Shown here: positions 1 to 7,345 of the stretch, in pieces
Numbering within the stretch: position 1 is the stretch's first letter
Layout of the letters: each line of letters opens with the position of its first letter
NCBI GenBank assembly: GCA_050014415.1
Contig: JBEKDJ010000040.1
Location: forward strand, 1-24,022
Reading direction: 5' to 3'
Length of the DNA: 24,022 nucleotides
Source of the DNA: JBEKDJ01 sp050014415
Lineage (GTDB): Bacteria; Desulfobacterota; BSN033; UBA1163
The notes under the pieces: model-generated
What the model was told of the DNA's origin: nothing
The model's database searches: none
What the model saw: only the letters and a program-made list of their open reading frames with translations
Translations under genes and position numbers: made by a program

Positions 1-105
1 GCCAATACTGCCTATGTCCTGGAGGTGGGTACGATCGCTTTGAAAGGTGATGCCAAAATCATCGCCAAGGATGAATATGTCACCAAGGCCTATCTGGGAT
101 GTTAA
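1..105 (+). CDS. livF: Branched-chain amino acid ABC transporter ATPase LivF, C-terminal end (partial)
   Basis: Only the last 34 codons and the TAA stop are inside the window; the gene starts to the left. The tail reads YVLEVGTIALKGDAK...YVTKAYLG, which is the usual ending of LivF, the second ATPase of the high-affinity branched-chain amino acid (Liv) importer on the cytoplasmic face of the inner membrane. No Walker motif is visible because the ATPase core lies outside. LivF relatives also serve urea and amide importers, so the substrate cannot be told from this fragment. A hairpin follows about 50 bases after the stop, so the liv operon probably ends here. Confidence 0.75.
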   Translation, partial: ANTAYVLEVGTIALKGDAKIIAKDEYVTKAYLGC

Positions 106-152
106 CCAGGCTGTGCTCACTAAAGAAACCAACTTGGCAAACCATTGTCTAT

Positions 153-176
153 CCGGAGGGATGCTTTGCCCTCCGG
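153..176 (+). terminator. Hairpin after livF, possible terminator
   Basis: CCGGAGGG (153-160) pairs perfectly with CCCTCCGG (169-176) around an 8-base loop, 48 bases after the livF stop. The following bases (GCTTATTCG) are only weakly T-rich, so it is not a textbook intrinsic terminator. Confidence 0.45.
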
Positions 177-285
177 GCTTATTCGAACCCTAAGAGAAGC
201 TGCGAGGGGTCAAACCAAAACAACCTTGATGATTTTCACCTGCGTTCTGACTCCGGTAAGAACTCAGGAAACTCAGATTTTTTTC

Positions 286-315
286 TTGACAAAGCTACAC
301 CGGCGCTGGTATAAG
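286..315 (+). promoter_or_regulatory. Sigma70-type promoter upstream of fae
   Basis: A perfect -35 box TTGACA (286-291) is followed after 18 bases by TATAAG (310-315), which matches the -10 consensus at five of six positions. A T-rich tract lies just before the -35. It points toward fae, whose start is about 690 bases downstream; nothing intact lies between, so either fae has a long leader or this promoter served a lost gene or small RNA. Confidence 0.55.
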
Positions 316-422
316 AGTCCAGAAATATGATTGCAGGGCTACCCAGACATTTGGGACTGCAAAGCTGCCAGGGGAAGGTCATTGCTCTTCTGGGCCATAA
401 CGCAGCCGGGCTTCCGCAAAGA

Positions 423-468
423 TTTTGCTGGCAGTTCGGCTTTTCATTTTGCCGGCAGTCCGGCTCTT
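423..468. repeat. Two-copy imperfect tandem repeat, 24-base period
   Basis: Two adjacent copies (423-444 and 447-468) share TTTTG-C/T-GGCAGT-C/T-CGGCT with a period of 24 bases. A GGCCGGCC palindrome follows at about 473-480. The stretch looks like degenerate intergenic repeat sequence rather than coding DNA. Confidence 0.5.
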
Positions 469-627
469 TCCAGGCCGGCCAAAGCCGGAGATGACGGCAG
501 ATCGCAGATTACAGATGGCAGATCGGCGCTTACGAATCTGGTTTGTGGTATGCGGCTAAGTGCGTGGAATCCTTTGATTGACTGAGGCTGCAGGTCTGAA
601 ATCAGGCGATCACTAATCTAGAATCTG

Positions 628-859
628 AAAGGAGGTGAACATCGAACAAGGGGCTTCGACGCTGGTTCATCTGTAGTTCTATCACCAAAACATCCGGGAT
701 CGCCGGTCGCAAAGTGTGACAAAAATGGCAGACAAAACTATTTGCAAGGAAATGACCGAGGAGTCAGATGTCGCAGCTGACGGAGACCTGGAGGTCATTC
801 GGCGCAAGGTTCTTTCAGAATTCGTTGACCCGCTTGGCAGCGCTAAGCTGCGCCTTTGA
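628..859 (+). pseudogene. Orphan strong RBS and damaged small reading frame upstream of fae
   Basis: AAAGGAGGTGA (628-638) is a near-perfect anti-16S match, but no ATG/GTG/TTG lies at the right distance; an ATC codon sits there at 641. The frame from ATC runs 11 codons to a TAG (674-676), then continues open to a TGA at 857-859. The distal part from ATG 725 would encode 44 residues (MADKTICKEM...DPLGSAKLRL) with no ribosome binding site of its own. The simplest reading is a decayed small gene that lost its start and gained a nonsense codon. It matches no family I recognise. A functional leader peptide is the alternative. Confidence 0.25.
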
Positions 860-879
860 AGATGGGGTAAAGAAACGTT

Positions 880-924
880 GTTCAGGGTCAATCGTGAGCC
901 CCTCGCCCTGAACTCGGGTCGAAG
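880..924. repeat. Palindromic repeat in the fae leader
   Basis: GTTCAGGG (880-887) and CCCTGAAC (906-913) form an 8-bp inverted repeat with an 18-base loop. The right part (CTCGCCCTGAACTC then GGTCGAAGG) resembles a degenerate copy of the widespread intergenic repeat of the type TCGCCCTGAGCTTGTCGAAGG. The repeat lies about 100 bases before the fae start. Confidence 0.4.
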
Positions 925-1010
925 GCAAGCCCCAACCTCCGGGTGAGGAGTCGAAGAAAGAGCCTGCTCAGACTTTCCGAGACGACATTCCAACGAAAGG
1001 AGAACACAAA

Positions 1011-1523
1011 ATGCCAAAATTCGATAAAGTTCTGATTGGAGAGGCCCTGGTGGGAGAAGGCAATGAAGTTGCTCACATTGACCTCATCATAGGGCCACGT
1101 GGTTCAGCAGCAGAAGAGGTTTTTTGCCGCACTCTAACCGACCAGAAGGAAGGCGTCAACGGTCTTCTAGCGGTCATTGCTCCAAACCTGATGGTCAAGC
1201 CAGCCACTGTAATGTTTAACAAGGTGACGATCAAGGGAGCCAAGCAGGCAGTACAGATGTTTGGACCGGCCCAGCGCGCTGTAGCAATGGCGGTGGCTGA
1301 CTGCGTGGAGGATGGCACCATCCCCAAAACCCAGGCAGAGAACCTTTTCATCTCGGTAGGCGTATTCATTCACTGGGAGGCAAAGGATGATACCAAGATC
1401 CAAGACTACAATTACGAAGCCACCAAGCTCGCTATCAAGCGTGCCGTAGCGGGCGAGCCGAAGATTGGCGAAGTACTTGCGAACAAGGGTAAGGTGTCCC
1501 ACCCCTTCCAGGCCCACAAGTAA
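1011..1523 (+). CDS. fae: Formaldehyde-activating enzyme Fae
   Basis: Fae condenses formaldehyde with tetrahydromethanopterin to give methylene-H4MPT, the entry step of H4MPT-linked C1 oxidation, in the cytoplasm. The 170-residue product has the full family length. It contains GEALVGEGNEVAHIDLI with the conserved histidine proposed as the general acid (His22 here), then GPRGS, LLAVIAPN, MFNKVTI, QMFGPAQ, VGVFIHWEA and NYEATKLAI, all Fae signatures. There is no fused hexulose-phosphate synthase domain, so this is the stand-alone methylotroph type. The ATG start is set by AAAGGAG (996-1002), 8 bases upstream. Two hairpins separate it from mtdB 510 bases downstream, so the two genes may be transcribed independently. 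Confidence 0.97.
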   Translation: MPKFDKVLIGEALVGEGNEVAHIDLIIGPRGSAAEEVFCRTLTDQKEGVNGLLAVIAPNLMVKPATVMFNKVTIKGAKQAVQMFGPAQRAVAMAVADCVEDGTIPKTQAENLFISVGVFIHWEAKDDTKIQDYNYEATKLAIKRAVAGEPKIGEVLANKGKVSHPFQAHK

Positions 1524-1611
1524 CGTACTGCGAAACCCACAGTAAGGAAGTCAATAGTCTGTACCAGTGGGGTCTTGTAGGCCATCACGCGCATTCCAGA
1601 ATTGAACGTAT

Positions 1612-1652
1612 CGGGCGCATCCAGCACCGACCATGTAGGTGGGATGCGCCCG
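1612..1652 (+). terminator. Strong hairpin downstream of fae
   Basis: CGGGCGCATCC (1612-1622) and GGATGCGCCCG (1642-1652) pair perfectly over 11 bp with a 19-base loop, 89 bases after the fae stop. The bases that follow (GTTATTGTG) are modestly T-rich. It is either a terminator or a 3'-end stabilising hairpin for the probably abundant fae mRNA. Confidence 0.5.
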
Positions 1653-1813
1653 GTTATTGTGTAACCCGCACGTTGTGACTTGCTGGCCTCAATGATCTTT
1701 CCCTGTTACACTATGGGTGTTTGTCCCACGAGTGAAGAGCGGCCATAACCATCATTCTTACCAGGAGTATTGTTGTGCGAGATACTGCCAACAGTAGTGC
1801 TTCTGGTCTTTGT

Positions 1814-1845
1814 AACCCCCAGCCGAACGGGGGGTTGTCTGTTTT
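1814..1845 (+). terminator. Intrinsic-terminator-like hairpin
   Basis: AACCCCC (1814-1820) pairs with GGGGGTT (1830-1836) around a 9-base loop, followed by GTCTGTTTT. The shape is that of a rho-independent terminator acting on transcripts coming from fae. Confidence 0.45.
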
Positions 1846-2033
1846 AATCAGTGTTGCGACTCGTCCGGGACGGTGGAGTTGTACCGCGAAGCCAAGCACA
1901 AAGAGGCTTCCCAGTTGTTTGAGAGAATCCGGCCTGATCTAGAACCGGTGAAGTGCAGACAACACTTGAGCTCGTTGGGATGTCTCATCTATGGACCCTC
2001 GGCAGGGGCCGATAGATCAAGGAGGATGGAGCA

Positions 2034-2888
2034 ATGAAGAGGTTGCTTGTACAATTGGACAGTGACAAGCTTGCGAGCGTATTTGACGCGATTACTGCTT
2101 ACGATGCTGGTGTAGATCACGTCCTGAGCTACGGCGGGGTAAGTCCGCAGGATGTCCGCGGCCTAGTCTACGGTGCTATGTTTACCCGTAGCGGTAACGA
2201 CTTGAAGAATAGCGCTCTCTTTATCGGAGGCTCCTCGGTGCCAGTTGGCGAGCAAATGCTCAAGGCTGCCCAAGACGCTTTCTTCGGGCCGGTACGAGTG
2301 TCGGTCATGGCCGATCCCAATGGGTCCAACACCACCGCCGCAGCGGCTGTTTTGAAAATCATCCGAGCGACGCCGGTGACAGGCAAGCGAGCGGTCATCT
2401 TCGCCGGCACCGGCCCGGTTGGGGTGCGCTCAGCTCTCCTTCTGGCAAAAGAAGGTTGCCAAGTCACCCTGACCTCCCGCAGGCTAGACCGCGCTCAAGA
2501 CGCGTGCCGCGCCATCCGGCAGAGTTCCAAGCTGGACGTAGGCCCCATGGAGGTCCGAGATGATGCAGCAGCCACAAGAGCTTTGGAAGGCAAACACATT
2601 GTCCTGGCTGCTGGAGCGGCCGGCATCGAGCTGGTGAAAAAGGATCTCTGGACGGCCAGTCCCAGCATCCTCGTGGTCGCCGACATTAATGCAGTACCCC
2701 CCCTGGGTGTCGGCGGGATCAAGCCAACAGACGACGCTCAAGAGCGCGAAGGCCGGCTAGTTTTTGGTGCGTTGGGCATCGGCGGCTTGAAAATGAAGAT
2801 CCACCGCGCCGCAGTGGCCAAGCTCTTCGAACAAAACGACTTGGTCCTCGATGTCGAAGAGATCTATGAGATCGGCAAGACACTCTAA
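2034..2888 (+). CDS. mtdB: NAD(P)-dependent methylene-H4MPT dehydrogenase MtdB
   Basis: MtdB oxidises methylene-H4MPT to methenyl-H4MPT with NAD(P)+, the step after Fae. The 284-residue protein has the MtdA/MtdB layout: an N-terminal substrate domain (VFDAITAYDAGVDHVLSYG; FFGPVRVSVM; DPNGSNTTAAA at about 95-104), then a Rossmann domain with AGTGPVG at 124-130. The C-terminal part has GVGGI and FGALGIGGLKMKIHRAAVA. SRR at 148-150, just after the second beta strand, suggests that NADP phosphate can be bound; family MtdB enzymes accept both NAD and NADP. The ATG start follows AAGGAGG (2019-2025) by 8 bases. The DUF1464 gene follows after 108 bases on the same strand. It is not the F420-dependent archaeal enzyme. 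Confidence 0.95.
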   Translation: MKRLLVQLDSDKLASVFDAITAYDAGVDHVLSYGGVSPQDVRGLVYGAMFTRSGNDLKNSALFIGGSSVPVGEQMLKAAQDAFFGPVRVSVMADPNGSNTTAAAAVLKIIRATPVTGKRAVIFAGTGPVGVRSALLLAKEGCQVTLTSRRLDRAQDACRAIRQSSKLDVGPMEVRDDAAATRALEGKHIVLAAGAAGIELVKKDLWTASPSILVVADINAVPPLGVGGIKPTDDAQEREGRLVFGALGIGGLKMKIHRAAVAKLFEQNDLVLDVEEIYEIGKTL

Positions 2889-2996
2889 AACCGTGATCTC
2901 AAATGATTCGGCTACAACGTACTCCGTGGCTGCGCGATTACCGACAAGCATGACGTGCCCACGCTCGTTTGAGGCGAAGCATCGTCAGGAGATAGC

Positions 2997-4088
2997 ATGA
3001 CAAGGACCATCGGCATTGATCCCGGGACTGTGAGTTTCGACGTATGCGGCTTGGACGATGGGCAAGTATTCCTGGACACGACGCTGCCTTCGCCTGAGTT
3101 TGCGGCCAACCCGCAGGCGCTGATTGACTTGCTCCAATCCGCCCTGCCGGTGGACCTGATCGCTGCCCCATCCGGCTATGGTTTGCCTCTCGTCCCAATC
3201 GAAAAGTTCGGGGACCAGGAGCGCTTTCTATTTACTCTCGTGGACGAGCGAGAACGGGGCCGCATCCCTGTGCTCGGCGGGATGGGAAAGATGATTCCGC
3301 TGATGAAAGCGAGCGGACTGCCCATTCTCTTCATCCCCGGTGTCATCCACATGCCTACTGTGCCAGAGCAGCGCAAGGCCAACAAGCTGGACATGGGCAC
3401 CGCCGACAAGCTCTGCTGCCTGGCGCTTGGCATTTATGACCAGGCCCGGCATCATGGTATTCGTCTTCGGGAGACAGCTTTTATCCTGGCTGAGGTGGGG
3501 GGGGCCTACACCGCCGTGATGGCGGTAACTGGAGGCAAAGTAGTGGATGGCGTGGGTGGGACAGCAGGTGGGCCAGGCTATTATTCCTTGGGCGGCATGG
3601 ATGGGGAGTTGGCTTATCTGTTGGGTGCCTTCCCCAAAGAACTCCTCTTCACGGGCGGGGCAGCCTTTATAGCGGGTCGGCCCGACTTATCGCCGCAAGA
3701 GCTTGCCGACCTGGCCGAGACAGACGAGCGTGCCCGCATAGCCTGGGAAGCCATTATGGAAGGTGTGGTCAAGAGCGTGGCGGCTGAGTTGGTGGTGGTA
3801 CCCAAGCCCCGAGAGATTCTGATTTCGGGCCGTCTCTGCCGCATAGACACAATTCGCCAAGAGTTAACCCGCAGGCTCTCAGCCCTTGGTCCCGTTCGTC
3901 GGCTGGAGGGCTTTGCCCGGGTAGCCAAAGAAGCCGCCCAGGGCGCAGCCATCATCGCCGATGGGTTGTCTGGAGGCCGATACCGGGAGTTGGTTGAGGT
4001 GATGGAGATCCGGGGGGCTCGCAATACGGTTCTGGATCACTTGTACATTAGAGATGCAGGAGCTCTGCGAAAAAAGTATCTGGCATGA
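2997..4088 (+). CDS. DUF1464 family protein (ASKHA kinase-like fold), probable C1-cofactor role
   Basis: A 363-residue protein matching the DUF1464 family, known mostly from archaea and without an assigned function. The N-terminus IGIDPGTVSFDVCGLDDG resembles the phosphate-1 loop of the sugar kinase/Hsp70/actin superfamily. Further conserved blocks are APSGYGLPL (about 58-66), PGVIHMPTVPEQRK, NKLDMGTADKLCCLALGIYD and GGAYTAVMAVTGGKVVDGVGGTAGGPGY, followed by ILISGRL near residue 277. The ATG start has AGGAG (2987-2991) 5 bases upstream. It lies 108 bases after mtdB in the same direction. I infer a role in biosynthesis or modification of methanofuran or H4MPT, as for other kinase-fold proteins in such clusters. 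It is distinct in sequence from the hydantoinase-like MfnF family as far as I can judge. Confidence 0.75.
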   Translation: MTRTIGIDPGTVSFDVCGLDDGQVFLDTTLPSPEFAANPQALIDLLQSALPVDLIAAPSGYGLPLVPIEKFGDQERFLFTLVDERERGRIPVLGGMGKMIPLMKASGLPILFIPGVIHMPTVPEQRKANKLDMGTADKLCCLALGIYDQARHHGIRLRETAFILAEVGGAYTAVMAVTGGKVVDGVGGTAGGPGYYSLGGMDGELAYLLGAFPKELLFTGGAAFIAGRPDLSPQELADLAETDERARIAWEAIMEGVVKSVAAELVVVPKPREILISGRLCRIDTIRQELTRRLSALGPVRRLEGFARVAKEAAQGAAIIADGLSGGRYRELVEVMEIRGARNTVLDHLYIRDAGALRKKYLA

Positions 4089-4142
4089 GGGTGAGAATCT
4101 GCCGAGGGAGAATGGGAACGGCCTGATGAAGGAGGTACTCTC

Positions 4143-4865
4143 TTGTTGCATCTAAAAGAAGTCACGTTGTTATCCGAGCAATATCCGACCAGGGATCATT
4201 ATCCCTTCAACATTCTTCTTCTTCAAAAAACTCGAAGCATCCAATTTTCTTCACCGGTCACCTTCTTTATAGGAGAGAATGGATCAGGGAAAACGACCCT
4301 GTTAGAGGCTTTAGCGCGACAGTGCAACATTCACATCTGGAGCGGAATTGAAAGAACCCGCTCAGTGATCAATCCCTACGAACAAACATTCTTCCTGTAC
4401 ACGAGAGTCAAATGGGCGAATGGCATCGTTCCGGGTTCCTTTTTTTCATCCCAGATTTTTCGCAATTTTGCCCAATTGTTGGATGAATGGGAGGCAGACA
4501 ATCCCGGGCAGATCGATTACTTTGGCGGCAAGTCCCTGCTCACCCAGTCTCATGGTCAGTCTGTCATGTCATTTTTCAAGGCTCGTTACAGGATTAAAGG
4601 CCTTTATCTCTTAGATGAACCTGAGACCGCCCTTTCGCCCAGGAGCCAGTTGGAGCTTCTAAGACTCCTCGATGAGATGAGCGCTCTAGGGCATGCACAA
4701 TTCATCATTGCCACTCATTCTCCAATCCTTCTGGCTTGTCCCAAATCTGCGATTTACAGTTTTGATCACACTCCGGTGAAAACCATCCGGTACGAAGATA
4801 CGGAACACTACTCGATTTATAAGAACTTCATGAAGAATCCCAGGAGGTATCTCAAAGGAGAATAA
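4143..4865 (+). CDS. ABC-type AAA ATPase of the COG3910/AAA_21 kind
   Basis: A 240-residue soluble ATPase with a full ABC-type core: Walker A GENGSGKTT (44-52), signature-like LLTQSHGQS (132-140), Walker B LYLLDEPE (154-161), D-loop-like ALSPRSQ, and switch histidine in ATHSP (His192). No membrane domain or transporter partner is adjacent, so it is probably not a transport ATPase; relatives are predicted stand-alone ATPases of unknown role, sometimes in defence or toxin settings. The start is a TTG, supported by AAGGAGG (4129-4135) 7 bases before it; the next codon is also TTG. It follows the DUF1464 gene by 54 bases and may be co-transcribed, but a C1 role is not implied. It is convergent with gspB. 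Confidence 0.7.
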   Translation: MLHLKEVTLLSEQYPTRDHYPFNILLLQKTRSIQFSSPVTFFIGENGSGKTTLLEALARQCNIHIWSGIERTRSVINPYEQTFFLYTRVKWANGIVPGSFFSSQIFRNFAQLLDEWEADNPGQIDYFGGKSLLTQSHGQSVMSFFKARYRIKGLYLLDEPETALSPRSQLELLRLLDEMSALGHAQFIIATHSPILLACPKSAIYSFDHTPVKTIRYEDTEHYSIYKNFMKNPRRYLKGE

Positions 4866-4931
4866 TCGGAGTCAGGCAGGTTTCTTGTACCTTTCTCAAG
4901 GCGAGGCCATATCCAGATAATATGCTGCTTC

Positions 4932-5708
4932 TCACTTAATGGAGATTTCAAAAAGCCGGCCGTTGTGTGACAAGCGCACATGGTCGGCATAGATTTCCTC
5001 AACCTTCACCCCTTCGATGACAGATCCCTCATTGGCAATCGTACCGTTGATCATGGCGAAACGCCTTGAGGGTTCTTCATACCAAACGATCGCCGATACC
5101 CTGAGTGACGGTGGAGTCGCGGCAGACGCACCTGGGATCTGTTCAGCGGGCCTTTCTGCATTTCCGGGAGCGCTGTTTACCTTTTCTGAGATCACATTCT
5201 GACTTGCTTCTTTCTCGCCTGGAGGAGTTGCAGGGTCTTTCCTCTCAGTCTTATTCTTGGTCTCAGCGAGGTTCTTGCTTTCGGCAGGGTTCTGGGTTTT
5301 CGGGGGCACCCGGTCTATTTCGTCTCGAACGTCACGGACTGCCTCAAGGGCAAGTGGAGAGGGCGCAATTTGCTGATGGGGTACAGAAGGACTCACGGGG
5401 GCAGGTGCCGATGATTTCGACAGGAAGCCAGAATCCGCAGAGGCAGGGGCCACCTGTTGACTTCTCGTAGGAGGATTCATAGACGCAGGAGGTGACGATT
5501 TCGAAAGGAAGGCGAACTCCACCACGGCATAGGTGATGGCGGCAGTGGCGACAGCTGTAAGAGAGACGACGGCAAAATACAGCGTGATTCTTTTCCCGGG
5601 ACGGGTCAGGTCAGGTCTGAGAATCTCGGCAGCAATATTGACCACTCCGTCCAGGCGGGCCGACTTTTCGCGATCGAGTTTTCTTAAGGCATCAAGTATC
5701 AGGCTCAT
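4932..5708 (-). CDS. gspB: General secretion pathway protein B (GspB/ExeB-like)
   Basis: GspB works with GspA/ExeA at the inner membrane, where in Aeromonas the pair helps place the type II secretin in the outer membrane. This 258-residue protein begins MSLILDALRKLDREK, the classic GspB N-terminal motif. One membrane segment follows at about 41-64. A long low-complexity periplasmic linker rich in Pro, Ser, Ala, Lys and Glu covers about 70-195. The C-terminal GspB domain (about 198-258) has LRVSAIVWYEEPSRRFAMING and ends VRLSHNGRLFEISIK. The ATG overlaps the stop of gspA by 4 bases (ATGA), so the two are translationally coupled. No other gsp genes are in the window. Confidence 0.88.
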   Translation of the reverse strand: MSLILDALRKLDREKSARLDGVVNIAAEILRPDLTRPGKRITLYFAVVSLTAVATAAITYAVVEFAFLSKSSPPASMNPPTRSQQVAPASADSGFLSKSSAPAPVSPSVPHQQIAPSPLALEAVRDVRDEIDRVPPKTQNPAESKNLAETKNKTERKDPATPPGEKEASQNVISEKVNSAPGNAERPAEQIPGASAATPPSLRVSAIVWYEEPSRRFAMINGTIANEGSVIEGVKVEEIYADHVRLSHNGRLFEISIK

Positions 5709-7345
5709 TTTCGCCCTCCCGTGAGTCTTGGGACTTCGAAGCGATCGATGGAGCGGTACAACAGCATCAGTGTCTGAGCACCTACAATACCGTCCTGCTC
5801 GATTCCCTTTGATGACTGGAACTTCTTGACTGCCGAAAGGGTATCGTCATCCAAAATACCCGTCATAGGTCCACTGTAAACTCCTGTTTCTCTGAGAAGG
5901 CCTTGAAGCTGTCTGATAGGGTCTCCCTTTGATCCCGGCGACATACTCGTCAGGAGATTCAGCGGATCTTTCCAGAGAACGAACCCTTGGCCGGACCAGT
6001 GTTTTTCGAGTTCGCCAAAGGAAAGGGACTTTCTCCCTCCAATGGGGGGGTCGACAAGGAGCTGTCCGTTCTCCGTGCCCACGAGTGAAACGTAGCGTTT
6101 CCCCGGTATGCCCGGCAGGATCAGTTCGAGCACTGCGGGATGATCAATGCGAAGCAAGGCACCCAGGTTTCCGGAAAATCTGTATAGACGGAGCTTCCGG
6201 TCCATAGCTGCACGCTCCAATCCATTGGAGGGTTTCAATTTGGGGCTTTCGAGGAGAGGCGGAATGCTCCATAGGCTGGCTAAAGTATTAAAAGCGTTGC
6301 GTGCACTTTCTGATTCCGGGATCTCCCCGGGCCCAGCAGCCATGCCTTGGGAAAGTTCTTCCCCGGATATGGTAGGACCCTCGTTCGCCTGCTTCTCTTT
6401 TACTTCGATGTTCTTCGAAGCATCGAACGGACCGATGAATTCATACCACCTAAAATAGATGCCCGCTACAAAGAGGGCCGCAAGCATGACCAATGTCGGA
6501 ATCAAAATGAGATGTCGTTTCCGGACATAAGACGCCGTATTCTTTTTTATATCTTTGATCCCTACTGCAGCAATCCGGGAGCTTATCTTTGCTGTGTCTC
6601 TTGTGTAGCCGGCCAAGAGCGTCCTATCGCAGGCCGCATTGATGAGTCTCGGAAGCCCGCGTGAATACCTGTAGATGTGCCTGAGTGCCCTCCTGGAAAA
6701 AATGTCCCCACCCTTTCCTCCTGCTGTTTTCAGACGGTGGTTGATGTAATTGACAGTGTCGTGGAAATCCATGGGCTGCAGATGATATCGCACCGTGATC
6801 CGCTGGCTGAGCTGCCGCATTTCGTTCCTTTCCAGAATCTTGATGAACTCAGGTTGTCCCGACAGGATGATCTGCAGAAGCTTTTCTCTGTCTGTCTCCA
6901 GGTTCGATATCAGTCGGATCTGCTCGAGCACGGGTGCTTCCAGATCTTGCGCCTCATCGATGGCGAGGACGACCGTGCGACCCTCGGCATTCTGCTGGAG
7001 AAGAAACAGGTTGAGAGTTTCCAAGAGGCTCGTGCCACCAGAGGTGTCAGTTGGAAGACCCAATTCGCGGTTTATATTCCCAAGAAGCTCGGGTGCCGAA
7101 AGACACGGATTGAAGATCAAGGCCGTGCGGTAATGATCTGCGTCAAGCTGGCTCAGGAGTGCACGTAAGACCGTTGTTTTTCCTGATCCCACCTCTCCCG
7201 TGAGGGAAATAAATCCCGCACGATTGTTAATGCCATACAGAAGGTGTGCAAAGGCCTCCCTGTGATTCTTGCTTAAGAAGACAAAGCGAGGGTCTGGGGT
7301 CAGGTTAAATGGCTTTTCCCGGAAACCATGAAGGTCGAGGTACAT
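5705..7345 (-). CDS. gspA: GspA/ExeA-type ATPase with peptidoglycan-binding domain
   Basis: A 546-residue inner-membrane ATPase. The cytoplasmic AAA domain opens MYLDLHGFREKPFNLTPDPRF, the ExeA hallmark, with Walker A GEVGSGKTT (50-58), Walker B VVLAIDEAQDL (125-135) and an arginine-rich sensor segment near 177-186. A single membrane helix lies at about 279-297. The periplasmic part has a middle region (about 345-460) like that found in other long GspA proteins and a PG_binding_1 repeat at about 474-531 (GDPIRQLQGLLRETGVYSG, then DGIVGAQTL). It is thought to bind peptidoglycan and, with GspB, allow secretin assembly. The start is the ATG at 7345. It is divergent from the acyl-CoA ligase gene. 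Confidence 0.9.
   Translation of the reverse strand: MYLDLHGFREKPFNLTPDPRFVFLSKNHREAFAHLLYGINNRAGFISLTGEVGSGKTTVLRALLSQLDADHYRTALIFNPCLSAPELLGNINRELGLPTDTSGGTSLLETLNLFLLQQNAEGRTVVLAIDEAQDLEAPVLEQIRLISNLETDREKLLQIILSGQPEFIKILERNEMRQLSQRITVRYHLQPMDFHDTVNYINHRLKTAGGKGGDIFSRRALRHIYRYSRGLPRLINAACDRTLLAGYTRDTAKISSRIAAVGIKDIKKNTASYVRKRHLILIPTLVMLAALFVAGIYFRWYEFIGPFDASKNIEVKEKQANEGPTISGEELSQGMAAGPGEIPESESARNAFNTLASLWSIPPLLESPKLKPSNGLERAAMDRKLRLYRFSGNLGALLRIDHPAVLELILPGIPGKRYVSLVGTENGQLLVDPPIGGRKSLSFGELEKHWSGQGFVLWKDPLNLLTSMSPGSKGDPIRQLQGLLRETGVYSGPMTGILDDDTLSAVKKFQSSKGIEQDGIVGAQTLMLLYRSIDRFEVPRLTGGRK

Larger units (their letters stand above)
106..1010. other. Long non-coding stretch between livF and fae
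   Basis: About 900 bases without a convincing intact gene. Short open frames exist on both strands but have no recognisable sequence. It holds a hairpin just after livF, a sigma70-like promoter, a 24-base imperfect tandem repeat, an orphan strong ribosome binding site followed by a damaged small reading frame, and a palindromic repeat in the fae leader; each is listed separately. If the promoter at 286-315 drives fae, the transcript has a leader of nearly 700 nt. Confidence 0.6.
1524..2033. other. Gap between fae and mtdB
   Basis: About 510 bases with no supported gene. It contains two hairpins in the fae direction, listed separately. The mtdB ribosome binding site AAGGAGG (2019-2025) is at its right end. 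I found no convincing promoter for mtdB. Confidence 0.5.

Noticed and set aside
331..585. 84-codon + frame with a TTG start in the livF-fae gap
   Set aside because: It covers the tandem repeat and palindromic intergenic sequence, has no ribosome binding site, and its translation is low-complexity and matches nothing known.
628..859. A pyrrolysine-containing small protein read through TAG
   Set aside because: It needs both a non-standard ATC start and a read-through; a decayed gene is simpler, so it is only mentioned as a remote alternative.
2997..4088. Calling the DUF1464 protein MfnF (the hydantoinase-like methanofuran enzyme)
   Set aside because: Both have kinase-like folds, but the conserved blocks (APSGYGLPL, PGVIHMPTVPEQRK, NKLDMGTADKL) are those of DUF1464, so the name would be unsupported.
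6677..7168. 163-codon + frame opposite gspA
   Set aside because: It lies wholly antisense to the well-supported gspA ATPase domain and gives no recognisable protein.
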